A stretch of DNA of 64,000 bases, from assembly GCA_963766505.1 (NCBI GenBank), contig CAVYAL010000001.1:372001-436000 (forward strand), read 5' to 3'. Shown piece after piece: positions 8,600 to 17,969 of this stretch. Made by a program: the position numbers and the translations under genes. The notes below the pieces were generated by a model. It made no database searches. It was not told the DNA's origin and saw only the letters and a list, made by a program, of their open reading frames with translations. The stretch comes from DATIRA01 sp963766505 (GTDB taxonomy: Bacteria > Pseudomonadota > Gammaproteobacteria > Steroidobacterales > Steroidobacteraceae). Every line of letters starts with the position of its first letter. Position 1 is the stretch's first letter.

Positions 8600-10374
8600 C
8601 TGGTCTCGACGCGGATCAGCGTCGGCTGCATACCCTCAACGTGCCAGCCCGGGAAGTTTGAGATCGCGGTGTAGGCGGTCCCGTCCGGGGCGAACTCGAC
8701 GTCCCGGGTGAACGAGCCGCGCCGGGGCAACGGAATGAAGCGCCACGTCCCGCTGGCGATGTCGAGCGAATACAGTGCATCGGACTGGTTGCCGTTGACC
8801 CAGACGAGGCCCCGGCGCCGATCCACGTTGAGTGAGTAGGGCGTGTCGCTGCCGCGCGGGCTCACCGGCAGGTCGTAGCGGGTGAAACTGCCATTTCCGG
8901 GCTCGTAGCGCACGATGGCCGATTCGGGGAACGCGGCGATCCACAGGTTTCCGTTCGCATCCGCACGCAGGCGCCTGGGCCCGGTGAACGGCGTCGGCAC
9001 CATCGTGATCGAGCCACTCCCGGGATCGATGACGCCGATCTCGTCGGTGTGCAGCCGCGCGAACCAGACCCTGCCGTCCGGCGTCACCTCGATACCGTAG
9101 GGCAGCGGCGTCCCGGTCGCCTGCCTGTCGACCGGCAGCCAGTGCGCAAGCGGCACGCCCCAGTTGATCAGCCTGAACAGGAAGCGGATCAGCTTGACGT
9201 TGAGCCACTCGCGCAAGCCGCGCGTGGGCAGGTCGTAGAGCGTGAACTCCCCCGTGCTCCGATCGAGCATGCCGACCTGGTTCGACAGCGCGAGCGTGAA
9301 CCACACGCGGTCCTGTTGATCCATGCGGATCGTGTGCGGGTACAGGCCCGCACCGATCTCGTGCAGCGAGAATTCCTTGGTCTCGGGATCGAACTCGACG
9401 ATCCGCCGTTGCGCGGACGGCGTAATGAAGATGTGGCCGTCCCGCTCGGACTCCGCCAGCGAATGGGCGTTCGACGTGCTGTCGTGGCGAGGGAAGGTCT
9501 TCAGCCGACCCGCAATCAGGCCGCCGGGCTCGTCGCCGGGCCTGTGCGGGATGCGGTAGACGGTCACCCCGTTGGTTGCCGGGTCGACCTCGTACAGGCG
9601 ATCCTGGATGTTGTCCGCAACGTAGACCAGCCCGTTCGCAGCGACGAGCATGTCGTGCGTCTGGGACATCATGTCGCCGATCGGCCATTCGGTGACGGTG
9701 ACCGAGGCCAGGTCGTCCGGCCAGCGCGTAGCGTCCGGCACCAGCGACGGATCCTCGCGCAGACGCCGGTAGCCGGCCTCGAGCCGGGCCGGCAGCAGTT
9801 TCTGGTCCTTGCTCGAGAGCCGTGACCCGTAGCCGATCATGCGGTAGATGACATCGGCCCACAGCTCGGTCGAACGATCCATCCTGGTGAACTCGTTGCC
9901 CTGCTGGTGACAGAACGCGCACTGCAGCATGAAGTGCTTCTTGGTCTCGTCGTCACCCAGGTCGAGCGCGCCCAACCAGGCGTTCGCCGGCTTCGCCGCG
10001 GCGATTGCAGCAGCGTCAGTCTCACGCTCGAGCACGACGACCGGATGCCCCTCCCCAGCGCCCGGGTCCAGCGACAGGTCACGAAATCCCGGCCGGCGCA
10101 GGCGGTAGGCCGCCGGGGCACCTCGGTCAGGCAGCTGCACCTCTCCCGCGGAGTCGGTGAAGCGCGTGTACTGCGCGTCGACCGGCTGGGTAAGGCCCGG
10201 CGTGGCATAGCCTTCGTCGGCGGTGTCGAGGCTGCGCGCCTCCGCCAGGGTCTGCGTGACCATCACGCCGGCGATCGGCGCTCCCGATTCGTCCTGGACG
10301 AGCAGCGCTGCGGCGTGCAGCAACCCGGGCAGGCCGAGCGCACACAGCGTCCATGAAATTGCAGTCGATCTCAT
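8596..10374 (-). CDS. Exported Vgb-like beta-propeller with a c-type haem motif
   Basis: A 592-aa protein. Residues 1-22 form a signal peptide; about 23-115 look like a carboxypeptidase-regulatory-like beta-sandwich (ESGAPIAGVMVTQTL); residues 152-156 are CAFCH, a covalent haem c site in a short cytochrome-like helical region (to about 240); the rest (about 245-590) is a repeat-containing six- or seven-bladed propeller like virginiamycin B lyase (NGLVYVADNIQDRLYEVDP, DGRVWFARL). Vgb lyases linearise streptogramins, but most homologues have other functions. ATG at 10374 starts the leader; a much longer frame upstream is out of character. Coupled (ATGA) to the downstream MFS gene. Confidence 0.78.
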   Translation of the reverse strand: MRSTAISWTLCALGLPGLLHAAALLVQDESGAPIAGVMVTQTLAEARSLDTADEGYATPGLTQPVDAQYTRFTDSAGEVQLPDRGAPAAYRLRRPGFRDLSLDPGAGEGHPVVVLERETDAAAIAAAKPANAWLGALDLGDDETKKHFMLQCAFCHQQGNEFTRMDRSTELWADVIYRMIGYGSRLSSKDQKLLPARLEAGYRRLREDPSLVPDATRWPDDLASVTVTEWPIGDMMSQTHDMLVAANGLVYVADNIQDRLYEVDPATNGVTVYRIPHRPGDEPGGLIAGRLKTFPRHDSTSNAHSLAESERDGHIFITPSAQRRIVEFDPETKEFSLHEIGAGLYPHTIRMDQQDRVWFTLALSNQVGMLDRSTGEFTLYDLPTRGLREWLNVKLIRFLFRLINWGVPLAHWLPVDRQATGTPLPYGIEVTPDGRVWFARLHTDEIGVIDPGSGSITMVPTPFTGPRRLRADANGNLWIAAFPESAIVRYEPGNGSFTRYDLPVSPRGSDTPYSLNVDRRRGLVWVNGNQSDALYSLDIASGTWRFIPLPRRGSFTRDVEFAPDGTAYTAISNFPGWHVEGMQPTLIRVETR

Positions 10375-10415
10375 CGTCAGCACGTGCTCCTGACTGTGGG
10401 TGCCCGAAGTAAGCC

Positions 10416-10435
10416 TGAACGATCCGGGCCGTTCA
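10416..10435. promoter_or_regulatory. Inverted repeat in divergent promoter region
   Basis: Perfect 6-bp arms TGAACG/CGTTCA separated by 8 bp, in the 89-bp spacer between the divergent Vgb-like and DUF2157 genes. Size and position suit an operator for a dimeric regulator; no regulator gene is adjacent. Confidence 0.3.
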
Positions 10436-10463
10436 AGCTCGCTGCCGCGCCGAACGTGCCACG

Positions 10464-11687
10464 ATGTCCGCCCAGGCTCCCGGCGGGTCCCGTTTCTCGC
10501 GTAGTCTTGACGGACGACACGGGGACGCAACCTTGACGCAGGTCCGGGCATTGATCGAGCAGAAGCTGACCGCCTGGCGGGAGGCCGGCCTGCTCGACGA
10601 AGAAACAGCGCGGCGCATCCTGTCCCATGAGCAGGCGCTCTCGCCGGCCGGGCCGCAGCCGGGGCGCGGCGCGGCAATCGCGTTCGGACTCGGAGCGCTG
10701 GCGCTCTCGGCCGGAATCATGCTCTATGTCGCCGCGCACTGGGACCTGCTCGGGCCCCTTGGTCGGTCCGCCGTGCTGGTGACCTCGATCGTGCTGCTGC
10801 ACGGCGGCGCTGCGCTCGCCTCGACGCGGCTGCCTGCACTTGCGACCTCGCTGCATGCGGCCGGCACCGCTGCCTACGGCGCTGCGATCTTCCTGGCCGG
10901 GCAGACGTTTCATCTCGCGGAATCCTGGCCGCAGGGCCTGCTGCTATGGGCTGCCGGCGCCGCGGTCGGGCTGATGCTGCTCAGGGACTGGCCGCATACA
11001 TTGTGGCTGGCGATTCTCGTACCCGCATGGCTCGGCGCGCTGTGGGCCGAGCACGCGGGCGCCATGGGGACCGTCGTCACGAGCTACGGGCTGCTGCTGC
11101 TGGCTATCGCGTACCTGGGCGCAGTCCGGCATGAGCCCGATTCGCGCTGGCGGCGCGCCCTCGCCAGGCTGGGTGCAATCTGCGTGCTCCCGCTGGCAGC
11201 GTGGCATGCGAACGTCGCGGTCTACCGGGAACCGGCCCGTGAAACCTGGCTTGCGGCTCCGCCGGAGGACCTCCGCGCGACGCTGGCACTGGGGTGGATC
11301 GTGGCCGTCGCGCTGCCGCTGCTCGTCGGCTGGCTGCTGCGGCGACGCGAGAGCTGGCCGCTGGCCGTTGCCGCGCTGCTGACCGCCGCCTTGATTCCGC
11401 TCGACGCCTCGCAGCCGCTGCAGGAACTGCTGGCCTACCTGATCTACGGGGCCGGCTCGGCGGGGATCGTCGCCTGGGGCCTGCGGGACGGTGACCGGCT
11501 GCGAGTCAACGTCGGCGTGCTGTGCTTCGCATGCACGTTGCTGTTCTTCTATTTCGCGAGCCTCTACGAGCGGCTGGACAGGGCTTTGGGGCTGGTTGGC
11601 GTGGGGATGCTGTTGATCGGTGGCGGGTGGTGGCTCGAGCGCATGCGCCGGCAACTGTTGTCCCGCATCGAGGAGACAGCGCGATGA
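10464..11687 (+). CDS. DUF2157 multi-pass membrane protein
   Basis: A 407-aa protein. The soluble N-terminus contains the DUF2157-type helical motif (LIEQKLTAWREAGLLDEETARRIL) followed by roughly ten to twelve membrane segments from residue 70 onwards. The ATG at 10464 is used; a TTG at 10533 (just before TQVRALIEQ) is an alternative that would trim a poorly conserved leader. The stop overlaps the start of a GDYXXLXY-domain gene (ATGA), the typical partner of DUF2157 proteins. Function unknown; the pair is presumed to form an inner-membrane complex. Confidence 0.8.
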   Translation: MSAQAPGGSRFSRSLDGRHGDATLTQVRALIEQKLTAWREAGLLDEETARRILSHEQALSPAGPQPGRGAAIAFGLGALALSAGIMLYVAAHWDLLGPLGRSAVLVTSIVLLHGGAALASTRLPALATSLHAAGTAAYGAAIFLAGQTFHLAESWPQGLLLWAAGAAVGLMLLRDWPHTLWLAILVPAWLGALWAEHAGAMGTVVTSYGLLLLAIAYLGAVRHEPDSRWRRALARLGAICVLPLAAWHANVAVYREPARETWLAAPPEDLRATLALGWIVAVALPLLVGWLLRRRESWPLAVAALLTAALIPLDASQPLQELLAYLIYGAGSAGIVAWGLRDGDRLRVNVGVLCFACTLLFFYFASLYERLDRALGLVGVGMLLIGGGWWLERMRRQLLSRIEETAR

Positions 11688-12232
11688 GCCGTGCCCGCAG
11701 CGGCAGACCGGGAGCCCGGCGCAGTGCGCTGCTGCTGATGCTGGCACAGGTCGTGCTGCTCGGCCTCGTCGCCGGCAAGCTGATGTTCGACCGCTCGGTC
11801 TGGCCGCGCGGCTGGGTGCGGACCGTCGGGCTGGACCCGGAGTTGCCGATACGCGGCCGCTACCTGCGACTCAGCGCCGTGATCCCGATGGACGCCGCGC
11901 CAACCGCAACGGATGGAGACCCGCAGCGGCGGGAGTCGTACAAGGTCCGGCTGGAGGTGGACCCGGACACCGCCTCGGTTCGCGGCGTGCCTGCAGAGGA
12001 TCACTCGAGCAAGGCGCTGGTCAGTGCAGCGCAGACGCCGCAAGGAGAGATGGTCTGGGCGCTCACCGAGCCGCTCGTGTTCTACCTGCCGGAAACCGCG
12101 CCCGATCCCTCTCGGCTCGCTGCCGGGGAAACGCTATGGTCCGAGGTGACCGTGACGCCGGCGGGCCGCCTTCGCCCGATCCGACTCGGCCTGCGCAAGG
12201 ACGGCCCGATCGAGCCCCTAGACCTGGACTGA
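11684..12232 (+). CDS. GDYXXLXY-domain protein
   Basis: A 182-aa protein with one N-terminal membrane anchor (residues 12-35, SALLLMLAQVVLLGLVAGKL) and an extracytoplasmic beta-rich domain. The family's name motif appears in altered form: RGRYLRLS in place of GDYxxLxY near residue 60. Second gene of the coupled DUF2157 pair; 33 bp separate its stop from the convergent Sel1 gene. No catalytic residues recognised. Confidence 0.75.
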   Translation: MSRARSGRPGARRSALLLMLAQVVLLGLVAGKLMFDRSVWPRGWVRTVGLDPELPIRGRYLRLSAVIPMDAAPTATDGDPQRRESYKVRLEVDPDTASVRGVPAEDHSSKALVSAAQTPQGEMVWALTEPLVFYLPETAPDPSRLAAGETLWSEVTVTPAGRLRPIRLGLRKDGPIEPLDLD

Positions 12233-12265
12233 AGCCGAAGGTAGGGCGGACCGTCACCGCGCCGC

Positions 12266-13033
12266 TCAGGGATTTCCTTCGAGTTGCTGCAGGCGCTCGC
12301 GGGCACGTGGGTCGCCCTGCGCCGCGGCCAGTTCGTACCACCGGCGGGCCTCGGCCCGATCCGGCTCTACGCCGTCTCCGTACTCGTACATCAGGCCGAG
12401 GCCGTACTGACCCGGGGCATGGCCCTGCTCGGCGGCCTTGCGATACCACTCGAGCGCAATCGGGTAATCCTGCTCGACACCGGTCCCACTGGCATAGGCG
12501 ACCGCGAGGTTGGTCTGCGCGACCGGGTCACCTGAAGCCGCCGCTTCACGCCACCAGCTCACGCCGGCCGCGGGATCCGATGGAACCTCATCGCAGCCCT
12601 CATAGAGGAGATTCCCGGCCGCCGTGTAGGCACGCTGATAGCCGAGCGTGGCAAGCTCGGTGATGATTGCCAGCGCATCGCGGCAGCGACGCTGCGTACC
12701 CTCTGGGTACAGGAACTGGTCTGCCATGTAGAGCAGGTTCGAGCGCGCCTTGTCGTTACCCTGCCGGGCGGACTTGAGGAACCATTCGCGCGCAGTCTCC
12801 AGCTCGAACGGCACGCCGAGGCCCTGCGCGTACATGGCGCCGATCGCGACCTGGGCACCTGCATCGCCCTCCTCCGCCAGCGGCTCCAGCAGCTCCAGCG
12901 CCCTTGCATATTCGCCGGCGTAGATGGCCTGACGCCCCGCCTCGAGGTCGTCCGCGTGAGCCATGCGCACGATCCCCAGGCATGCGATCAGCAGCAGGGT
13001 CCTGCCCGGTCCCGCGGCGCGCCGCGCAGGCAT
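12266..13033 (-). CDS. Exported Sel1-like repeat protein
   Basis: About 255 aa with a signal peptide (to HADD) and several Sel1/TPR-like helical repeats, e.g. AQVAIGAMYAQGLGV and AQTNLAVAYASGTGV, then ARRWYELAAAQGD. Such solenoids mediate protein-protein contacts. The start ATG at 13033 is preferred because it overlaps the upstream M19 stop as TGATG, typical of coupling; an in-frame ATG four codons earlier (13045) is possible. Two Cys in the middle (RRCRDA, YEGCDE) may form a disulfide in the periplasm. Confidence 0.82.
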   Translation of the reverse strand: MPARRAAGPGRTLLLIACLGIVRMAHADDLEAGRQAIYAGEYARALELLEPLAEEGDAGAQVAIGAMYAQGLGVPFELETAREWFLKSARQGNDKARSNLLYMADQFLYPEGTQRRCRDALAIITELATLGYQRAYTAAGNLLYEGCDEVPSDPAAGVSWWREAAASGDPVAQTNLAVAYASGTGVEQDYPIALEWYRKAAEQGHAPGQYGLGLMYEYGDGVEPDRAEARRWYELAAAQGDPRARERLQQLEGNP

Positions 13034-14001
13034 CACGAGCGCCATACCTGGCGAGCAACCCGCGCCATGTTCTCCCCCAGGACCTGCGCCACCTCTTGCG
13101 GGGACATGCCGAGGCTGCTCAAGGCCAGTGGGAGCTCGCGCCAGGTTTCAACCGGTGCATAGGTCATCCCGGCGATGCTGTGTGTATAGCCGGCACTGCC
13201 TGGCCACCAGTACCCCGGATCGAAGTCGCCCGGTGGGCTGTCGTCGAGCCCCGGCTGGTCGAACCCGATATCGAGTCCGATGCCCGCGTGCTCGACGCCG
13301 ACCAGCTCCGCGACGTAGGCCGCATGCCGCGCCACTTCGTTCGCGCCCGGCGCGCGGGAGCCAATGAAGGCGGAAACGCCGGACACGCATACCACGCCAC
13401 CTGTGGCTGCGCAGGCACGGATCTGCTCGTCGCTGACGTTCCGGCCATGCTCTATCAGCCGCAGGGGATTTGCATGGCTGAAGACCACGGGCGCGGTCGA
13501 TGCGTCCATGATCTCGAGGCTGCAGCGTCGCCCGGTGTGGGAACAGTCCATCAACAGGCCTGCCTCGTTCACGGCCGCCACGATCCGCCGGCCGAGATCC
13601 GTCAGGCCACGCTCTACGTCGTGGCATCCGTCGGCCACGCTGTTGTTGCGGTTGTAGGCCAGGTGGATCTGGCGCACGCCGAGGTCCCGGTACAGCACGA
13701 CCATCTCTGGCCGGCCGAGCAGCGGCAGCGCGCCCTCCAGGTCGAAACCGACCGCCAGTCGGTCCGATGCACGGGCCGACCGGATTTCCTCCACGCCGCC
13801 GGCCAGCAGGTAGCGCTCCGGCGCCTCAGCGAGCCGCTTGCGGAAGCCGGAAATGACGCTCATCACCTGGGACACGGGGTTCATATCCATGCCGACGTTG
13901 ATCGAGACGTAGCCGACTCCGGCGGCACGAAACCGCTCCAGCGGCCCGAAGTCGGCCTCGGGGTGCAAAGGAAGGCAGGCGTGGGCGTCCCAGAGGAGCA
14001 T
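13033..14001 (-). CDS. Membrane-dipeptidase-like amidohydrolase (peptidase M19)
   Basis: About 322 aa, cytosolic since no leader is visible. The renal dipeptidase fold is indicated by GFDLEGALPL (bridging Glu), MDCSHTGRR and VVFSHANPL (zinc His), and GLDIGFDQP (Asp). The first metal motif, usually HxD (DGHNDLP), reads DAHACLP, so the Asp is Cys; the zinc site may be altered. M19 enzymes hydrolyse dipeptides, often with D-residues. ATG at 14001 is used, with an alternative at 14034. The stop overlaps the Sel1 start. The 240-bp spacer upstream divides it from divergent uup. Confidence 0.8.
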   Translation of the reverse strand: MLLWDAHACLPLHPEADFGPLERFRAAGVGYVSINVGMDMNPVSQVMSVISGFRKRLAEAPERYLLAGGVEEIRSARASDRLAVGFDLEGALPLLGRPEMVVLYRDLGVRQIHLAYNRNNSVADGCHDVERGLTDLGRRIVAAVNEAGLLMDCSHTGRRCSLEIMDASTAPVVFSHANPLRLIEHGRNVSDEQIRACAATGGVVCVSGVSAFIGSRAPGANEVARHAAYVAELVGVEHAGIGLDIGFDQPGLDDSPPGDFDPGYWWPGSAGYTHSIAGMTYAPVETWRELPLALSSLGMSPQEVAQVLGENMARVARQVWRS

Positions 14002-14241
14002 GCTAGGTTTCCCGGGGGCCGGACCTTCGAGCATGCTGATTGCCCGACGCCCGGCGCTCAAGGTGAATCGTGGACCCGCGACCATTATGCTGCCACCGCA
14101 ACCGGCGTCGCGGAAGCGGCACGCAGCAGAGGACCAGGACATGCGCGAGACACTCGTGCCGCGAAAAGCAGGGACCGCCGACGACGGGTCGCACGGCCGG
14201 GCTTGCGACGACGGGCTCAAAGCCTCGAGCGTCGCTCCCTG

Positions 14242-16161
14242 GTGAGCCTGCTCTCGCTCAAGTCCGGTTGCCTGGCCTACGGCCACGTCGCACTGCTCGA
14301 TCATGCCGACCTGCAGCTCGAACCGGGCGAGCGCGTTGCATTGATCGGACGCAACGGTACAGGCAAGTCCTCGCTGCTCAAGGTGCTGGCCGGCACCGCG
14401 GTGCTCGACGACGGCGAGCTCTGGCGAAGATCGGGCCTGCGACTCGCGCAGGTCGAGCAGGAACCGGTTTTCGAACCGGGGCTGAACGTATTCGACGCGC
14501 TGATCGCCGGCCTGGGCGAGGCAACGCGCTCGCTGCACGACTATCACCTCGTCTCGCAGCGTCTCGCGGAGCCGGGCGCGGATCATCAGTCGCTGCTGGC
14601 CGAGCTGGGCCGTCTGCAGTCCGAACTCGAAGCGCACGGGGCCTGGACGATCAGCGCGCAGGCCGAGCGGGTCATCAGCCGGTTCTCCTTGCCGGCCGAA
14701 GCGGGAGTCGAGGCGCTCTCGGGCGGCCAGCGCAAGCGTCTCGCGCTGGCAAGGGCATTCCTGTTCGAGCCGGAGCTGCTGCTGCTCGACGAACCCACCA
14801 ACCACCTGGACATCGAGTCGATCGAGTGGCTGGAAAACCTGCTGGTCGAGGAAGGACCCTCGCTGCTGTTCGTCACTCACGACCGCCGCTTCCTGGACCG
14901 GGTCGCCACGCGGATCGTCGAGCTCGACCGCGGGCGACTCACGAGCTTCCCCGGCCGCTTCTCCAGCTACCTGGAACGCAAGGAGCAGATGCTCAACGCG
15001 GAGACGCTGGCCGACCAGCGCTTCGACAAGCTGCTCGCGCAGGAGGAGGCCTGGATCCGCAAGGGCGTCGAAGCCCGCCGTACGCGCAGCGCAGGCCGCG
15101 CGCGCAGGCTGGAGCGATTGCGGGTCGAGCGTGCGGCGCGCCGGGAACGACTCGGCAAGGTCACGCTGCGCCTCGATGCGGGCGAGCGCAGCGGCAAGCT
15201 GGTCGCGGAGCTGATCGGGGTCTCGAAGTCCTTCCCGGGCCCGGGAGGCCCGTGCCGCGTCGTCAGCGACTTCTCCGCGCGCATCCTGCGCGGCGACCGG
15301 GTCGGCCTGATCGGACCGAACGGCGCCGGAAAGACTACGCTGCTGCGCCTGATCCTGGGCGAACTTCCACCGGACGCGGGCAGCGTGCAGCTCGGTACCA
15401 ACGTCGAGGTCGCGTACTTCGACCAGTTCCGCGCCCAGCTCGATCCTGAGGCAACACTGCTCGATGCGGTCGCTCCCGGTTCGGAGTGGATCGAAACCGG
15501 CGACCGGCCCCGGCACGTGATGAGCTACCTCGGCGATTTCCTTTTCTCGCCGGAACGCGCGCGCTCGCCGGTGCGCTCGCTCTCGGGCGGTGAGCGCAAT
15601 CGCCTGCTGCTCGCCCGGCTGTTCGCCAGGCCGGCTAACGTACTGGTGCTGGACGAGCCGACCAACGACCTCGACATCGAGACGCTGGAGCTGCTCGAGG
15701 GCCTGCTCGATGACTACCCGGGAACCGTGTTCCTGGTGTCGCACGATCGTGCCTTCCTCGACAACGTCGTCACCCAGACCATCGCGGCCGAAGGCAATGG
15801 CGTCTGGCGGGAGTACGCGGGGGGCTACGAGGACTGGCAGCGCCAGCGGCCACGGCCGGCCGCCGAGTCGCGACCGGTTGCTGCGACCGCGGCAGCGCGC
15901 AGCGAGCCACCCGCACGGCGTGCGGATCCCGCAGCACGCCTGTCCTACAAGGAGACGCGGGAACTCGCCACGCTGCCCGGGCGGATCGAGGCACTGGAGG
16001 CAGAGCAGAAGCAGATCGCGGCGTGCTTCGAGGATCCGGCGCTCTACAGCGGTTCGCCGGGAGAATTGAGGCGGCTGACCGGGCGCATGAGCGCGATCGA
16101 GCTCGAGCTGGCCGAGCTGATCGAGCGCTGGGAGGCACTCGAGCTGCGCAACACCAAGTAG
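14242..16161 (+). CDS. uup: ABC-F ATPase Uup
   Basis: A 639-aa protein with two ABC domains in tandem and no membrane segments. Walker A motifs are GRNGTGKSS and GPNGAGKTT; signatures LSGGQRKRL and LSGGERNRL; Walker B/ABC-F boxes LLLLDEPTNHLD and VLVLDEPTNDLD. The inter-domain linker is Arg-rich, and residues from about 540 on include a Pro/Ala linker and a C-terminal coiled coil ending in LNTK-like sequence, as in Uup. Uup proteins bind ribosomes/branched DNA and limit precise transposon excision. The GTG at 14242 gives the family's usual start (VSLLSLKSG); no good upstream ATG fits. Confidence 0.92.
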   Translation: MSLLSLKSGCLAYGHVALLDHADLQLEPGERVALIGRNGTGKSSLLKVLAGTAVLDDGELWRRSGLRLAQVEQEPVFEPGLNVFDALIAGLGEATRSLHDYHLVSQRLAEPGADHQSLLAELGRLQSELEAHGAWTISAQAERVISRFSLPAEAGVEALSGGQRKRLALARAFLFEPELLLLDEPTNHLDIESIEWLENLLVEEGPSLLFVTHDRRFLDRVATRIVELDRGRLTSFPGRFSSYLERKEQMLNAETLADQRFDKLLAQEEAWIRKGVEARRTRSAGRARRLERLRVERAARRERLGKVTLRLDAGERSGKLVAELIGVSKSFPGPGGPCRVVSDFSARILRGDRVGLIGPNGAGKTTLLRLILGELPPDAGSVQLGTNVEVAYFDQFRAQLDPEATLLDAVAPGSEWIETGDRPRHVMSYLGDFLFSPERARSPVRSLSGGERNRLLLARLFARPANVLVLDEPTNDLDIETLELLEGLLDDYPGTVFLVSHDRAFLDNVVTQTIAAEGNGVWREYAGGYEDWQRQRPRPAAESRPVAATAAARSEPPARRADPAARLSYKETRELATLPGRIEALEAEQKQIAACFEDPALYSGSPGELRRLTGRMSAIELELAELIERWEALELRNTK

Positions 16162-16295
16162 TTTTCGCAGTCCGCTAGTGAGATCCCGGGATTGCGGTCG
16201 GGGACAGGGCTCCTAGTATTCGCGCAGGTCGCCGGGGCGGCCTCGATTGCAGCAGGTGGCGCCCGACGGCGGCCCGGAACGACCCGGAGCACCAC

Positions 16296-17969
16296 ATGAT
16301 CCACAAGCGACAGCGACGTCCCCTGCCCCTGCCCCTGCCCGAATGGTTTCCGCGCGGCATGGCGCTGGTGCGCGACCCCACGCTCAACAAGGGCACCGCG
16401 TTCACCGAGCACGAGCGTGACTCGCTGGGACTGCGTGGCCTCCTGCCGCCGCACGTCTGCTCGCAGGAGGAGCAGGTGGAACGCGTGCTGGAGAATTTCC
16501 GGCGCCTCGATTCCGACCTCTCCAAGTACATCCTGCTCGAGGGTCTCTATGACCGGAACGAGCGGCTGTTCTTCCGCGTGATGATCGAGTGTCCGGACGA
16601 GATGATGCCGATCGTCTATACGCCGACCGTCGGGCTCGCCTGCCAGCACTTCGGCCACATCTACCGCCGTCCGCGCGGCATGTTCGTGTCGGCCGCGGAC
16701 CGCGGCCGCATGGTGCAGCTGATGCACAACTGGCCCTACAAGCAGGCGGCGATGATCGTGGTGACCGACGGCGAGCGCATCCTGGGCCTGGGCGACCTGG
16801 GCGCGAACGGCATGGGCATCCCGATCGGCAAGCTCGCGCTGTACACGGCCTGCGCAGGACTGCACCCGAGGCGCTGCCTGCCGGTGATGCTCGATGCCGG
16901 CACGAACAACGATGCGCTGCTCAATGACCCGCTCTACCTGGGCCTGAGGCAGCGCCGGCTGACCGGCGAGGCCTTCGACGACCTGGTGGAGGAGTTCATC
17001 ACGGCCGCAGAGCATGTCTTCCCGGGAGTCGTCGTGCAGTTCGAGGACTTCGCGAATCACAACGCGTTCCGCCTGCTGGACAACTACAGGGACCGGATCT
17101 GCTGCTTCAACGACGACATACAGGGCACAGCGGCCGTCACGGTCGCGGGCATCTTCTCGGCGTTGCGCGTGACCGGCAGGCGAATGTCGGAGCAGACATT
17201 CCTGTGTTTCGGCGCCGGCGAAGCCGCGACCGGCATATCGGACCTGCTCACCGCCGCGATGGTGGCGGACGGTCTCTCGGAACAGGCCGCACGAGGCCGC
17301 TGCTGGATGGTGGACTCGAAGGGGCTCGTCGTCGCTGGCCGCCGCGCGCTTGCCGAGCACAAGAAGCCCTATGCGCACAAGCACGAGCCGCTGACCGACT
17401 TCACGAAGGCGGTCGAAGTCCTCGAGCCGACGGCGATCATCGGTGTCGGTGCGACGCCCGGCGTGTTCACGCGCGAGGTGATCGAGACGATGGCTCGCCT
17501 CAATGAACGGCCGATCGTGTTCGCACTGTCGAACCCGACCTCGAAGTCCGAATGCACGGCGGAGCAGGCCTACGCCTGGTCGGGCGGGCGGGCGCTGTTC
17601 GCCTCGGGCAGCCCGTTCGACACCGTGACGCTCGATGGCAGGCACTACGTGCCCCGCCAGGGCAACAACTGCTACATCTTCCCGGGTGTCGGCCTCGGTG
17701 TCGTCGCGGCGCAGGCTTCGCGCGTCAGCGACGAGATGTTCATGGCGGCGGCCCGGACGCTGGCCGATACCGTCACCGAGGAGGATCTCGCGCAGGGCAG
17801 CCTGTATCCGCCCCTCAATCGCATCCGCGAGGTCTCGGCGCGCATCGCCGCATCGGTCGCAGAGGTGGCTTTCGCCGCGGACCTTGCCGAGATCGATCCG
17901 CCGGCCGACCTGCTCGCGTTCATCCAGTCACAGATGTACGACCCGCACTACCACAGCTACGCCGCCTGA
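16296..17969 (+). CDS. maeA: NAD-dependent malic enzyme
   Basis: A 557-aa protein of the large malic-enzyme type, converting malate to pyruvate and CO2 with NAD+ reduction. Visible landmarks: VYTPTVGLACQHF, the Tyr region GLYDRN and IVVTDGERILGLGDLG (active-site Lys/Arg surroundings), the metal-binding VVQFEDFANHNAF, FNDDIQGTAAV, and the Rossmann segment LCFGAGEAATGI. Length and motifs match E. coli MaeA (SfcA). The N-terminus has a short PLPLPLPE repeat encoded by a CCTGCC triplication. The 3' end overlaps the convergent TauD-like gene by 13 bp. Confidence 0.95.
   Translation: MIHKRQRRPLPLPLPEWFPRGMALVRDPTLNKGTAFTEHERDSLGLRGLLPPHVCSQEEQVERVLENFRRLDSDLSKYILLEGLYDRNERLFFRVMIECPDEMMPIVYTPTVGLACQHFGHIYRRPRGMFVSAADRGRMVQLMHNWPYKQAAMIVVTDGERILGLGDLGANGMGIPIGKLALYTACAGLHPRRCLPVMLDAGTNNDALLNDPLYLGLRQRRLTGEAFDDLVEEFITAAEHVFPGVVVQFEDFANHNAFRLLDNYRDRICCFNDDIQGTAAVTVAGIFSALRVTGRRMSEQTFLCFGAGEAATGISDLLTAAMVADGLSEQAARGRCWMVDSKGLVVAGRRALAEHKKPYAHKHEPLTDFTKAVEVLEPTAIIGVGATPGVFTREVIETMARLNERPIVFALSNPTSKSECTAEQAYAWSGGRALFASGSPFDTVTLDGRHYVPRQGNNCYIFPGVGLGVVAAQASRVSDEMFMAAARTLADTVTEEDLAQGSLYPPLNRIREVSARIAASVAEVAFAADLAEIDPPADLLAFIQSQMYDPHYHSYAA

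Noticed and set aside
13033..15744. A 903-codon minus-strand frame covering uup and M19.
   Set aside because: Only its last third is the M19 gene; the rest is antisense to uup, whose motifs are unmistakable.
16320..16345. Short CCTGCC repeat at the start of maeA.
   Set aside because: Only three copies and within the coding N-terminus (PLPLPLP); unremarkable.
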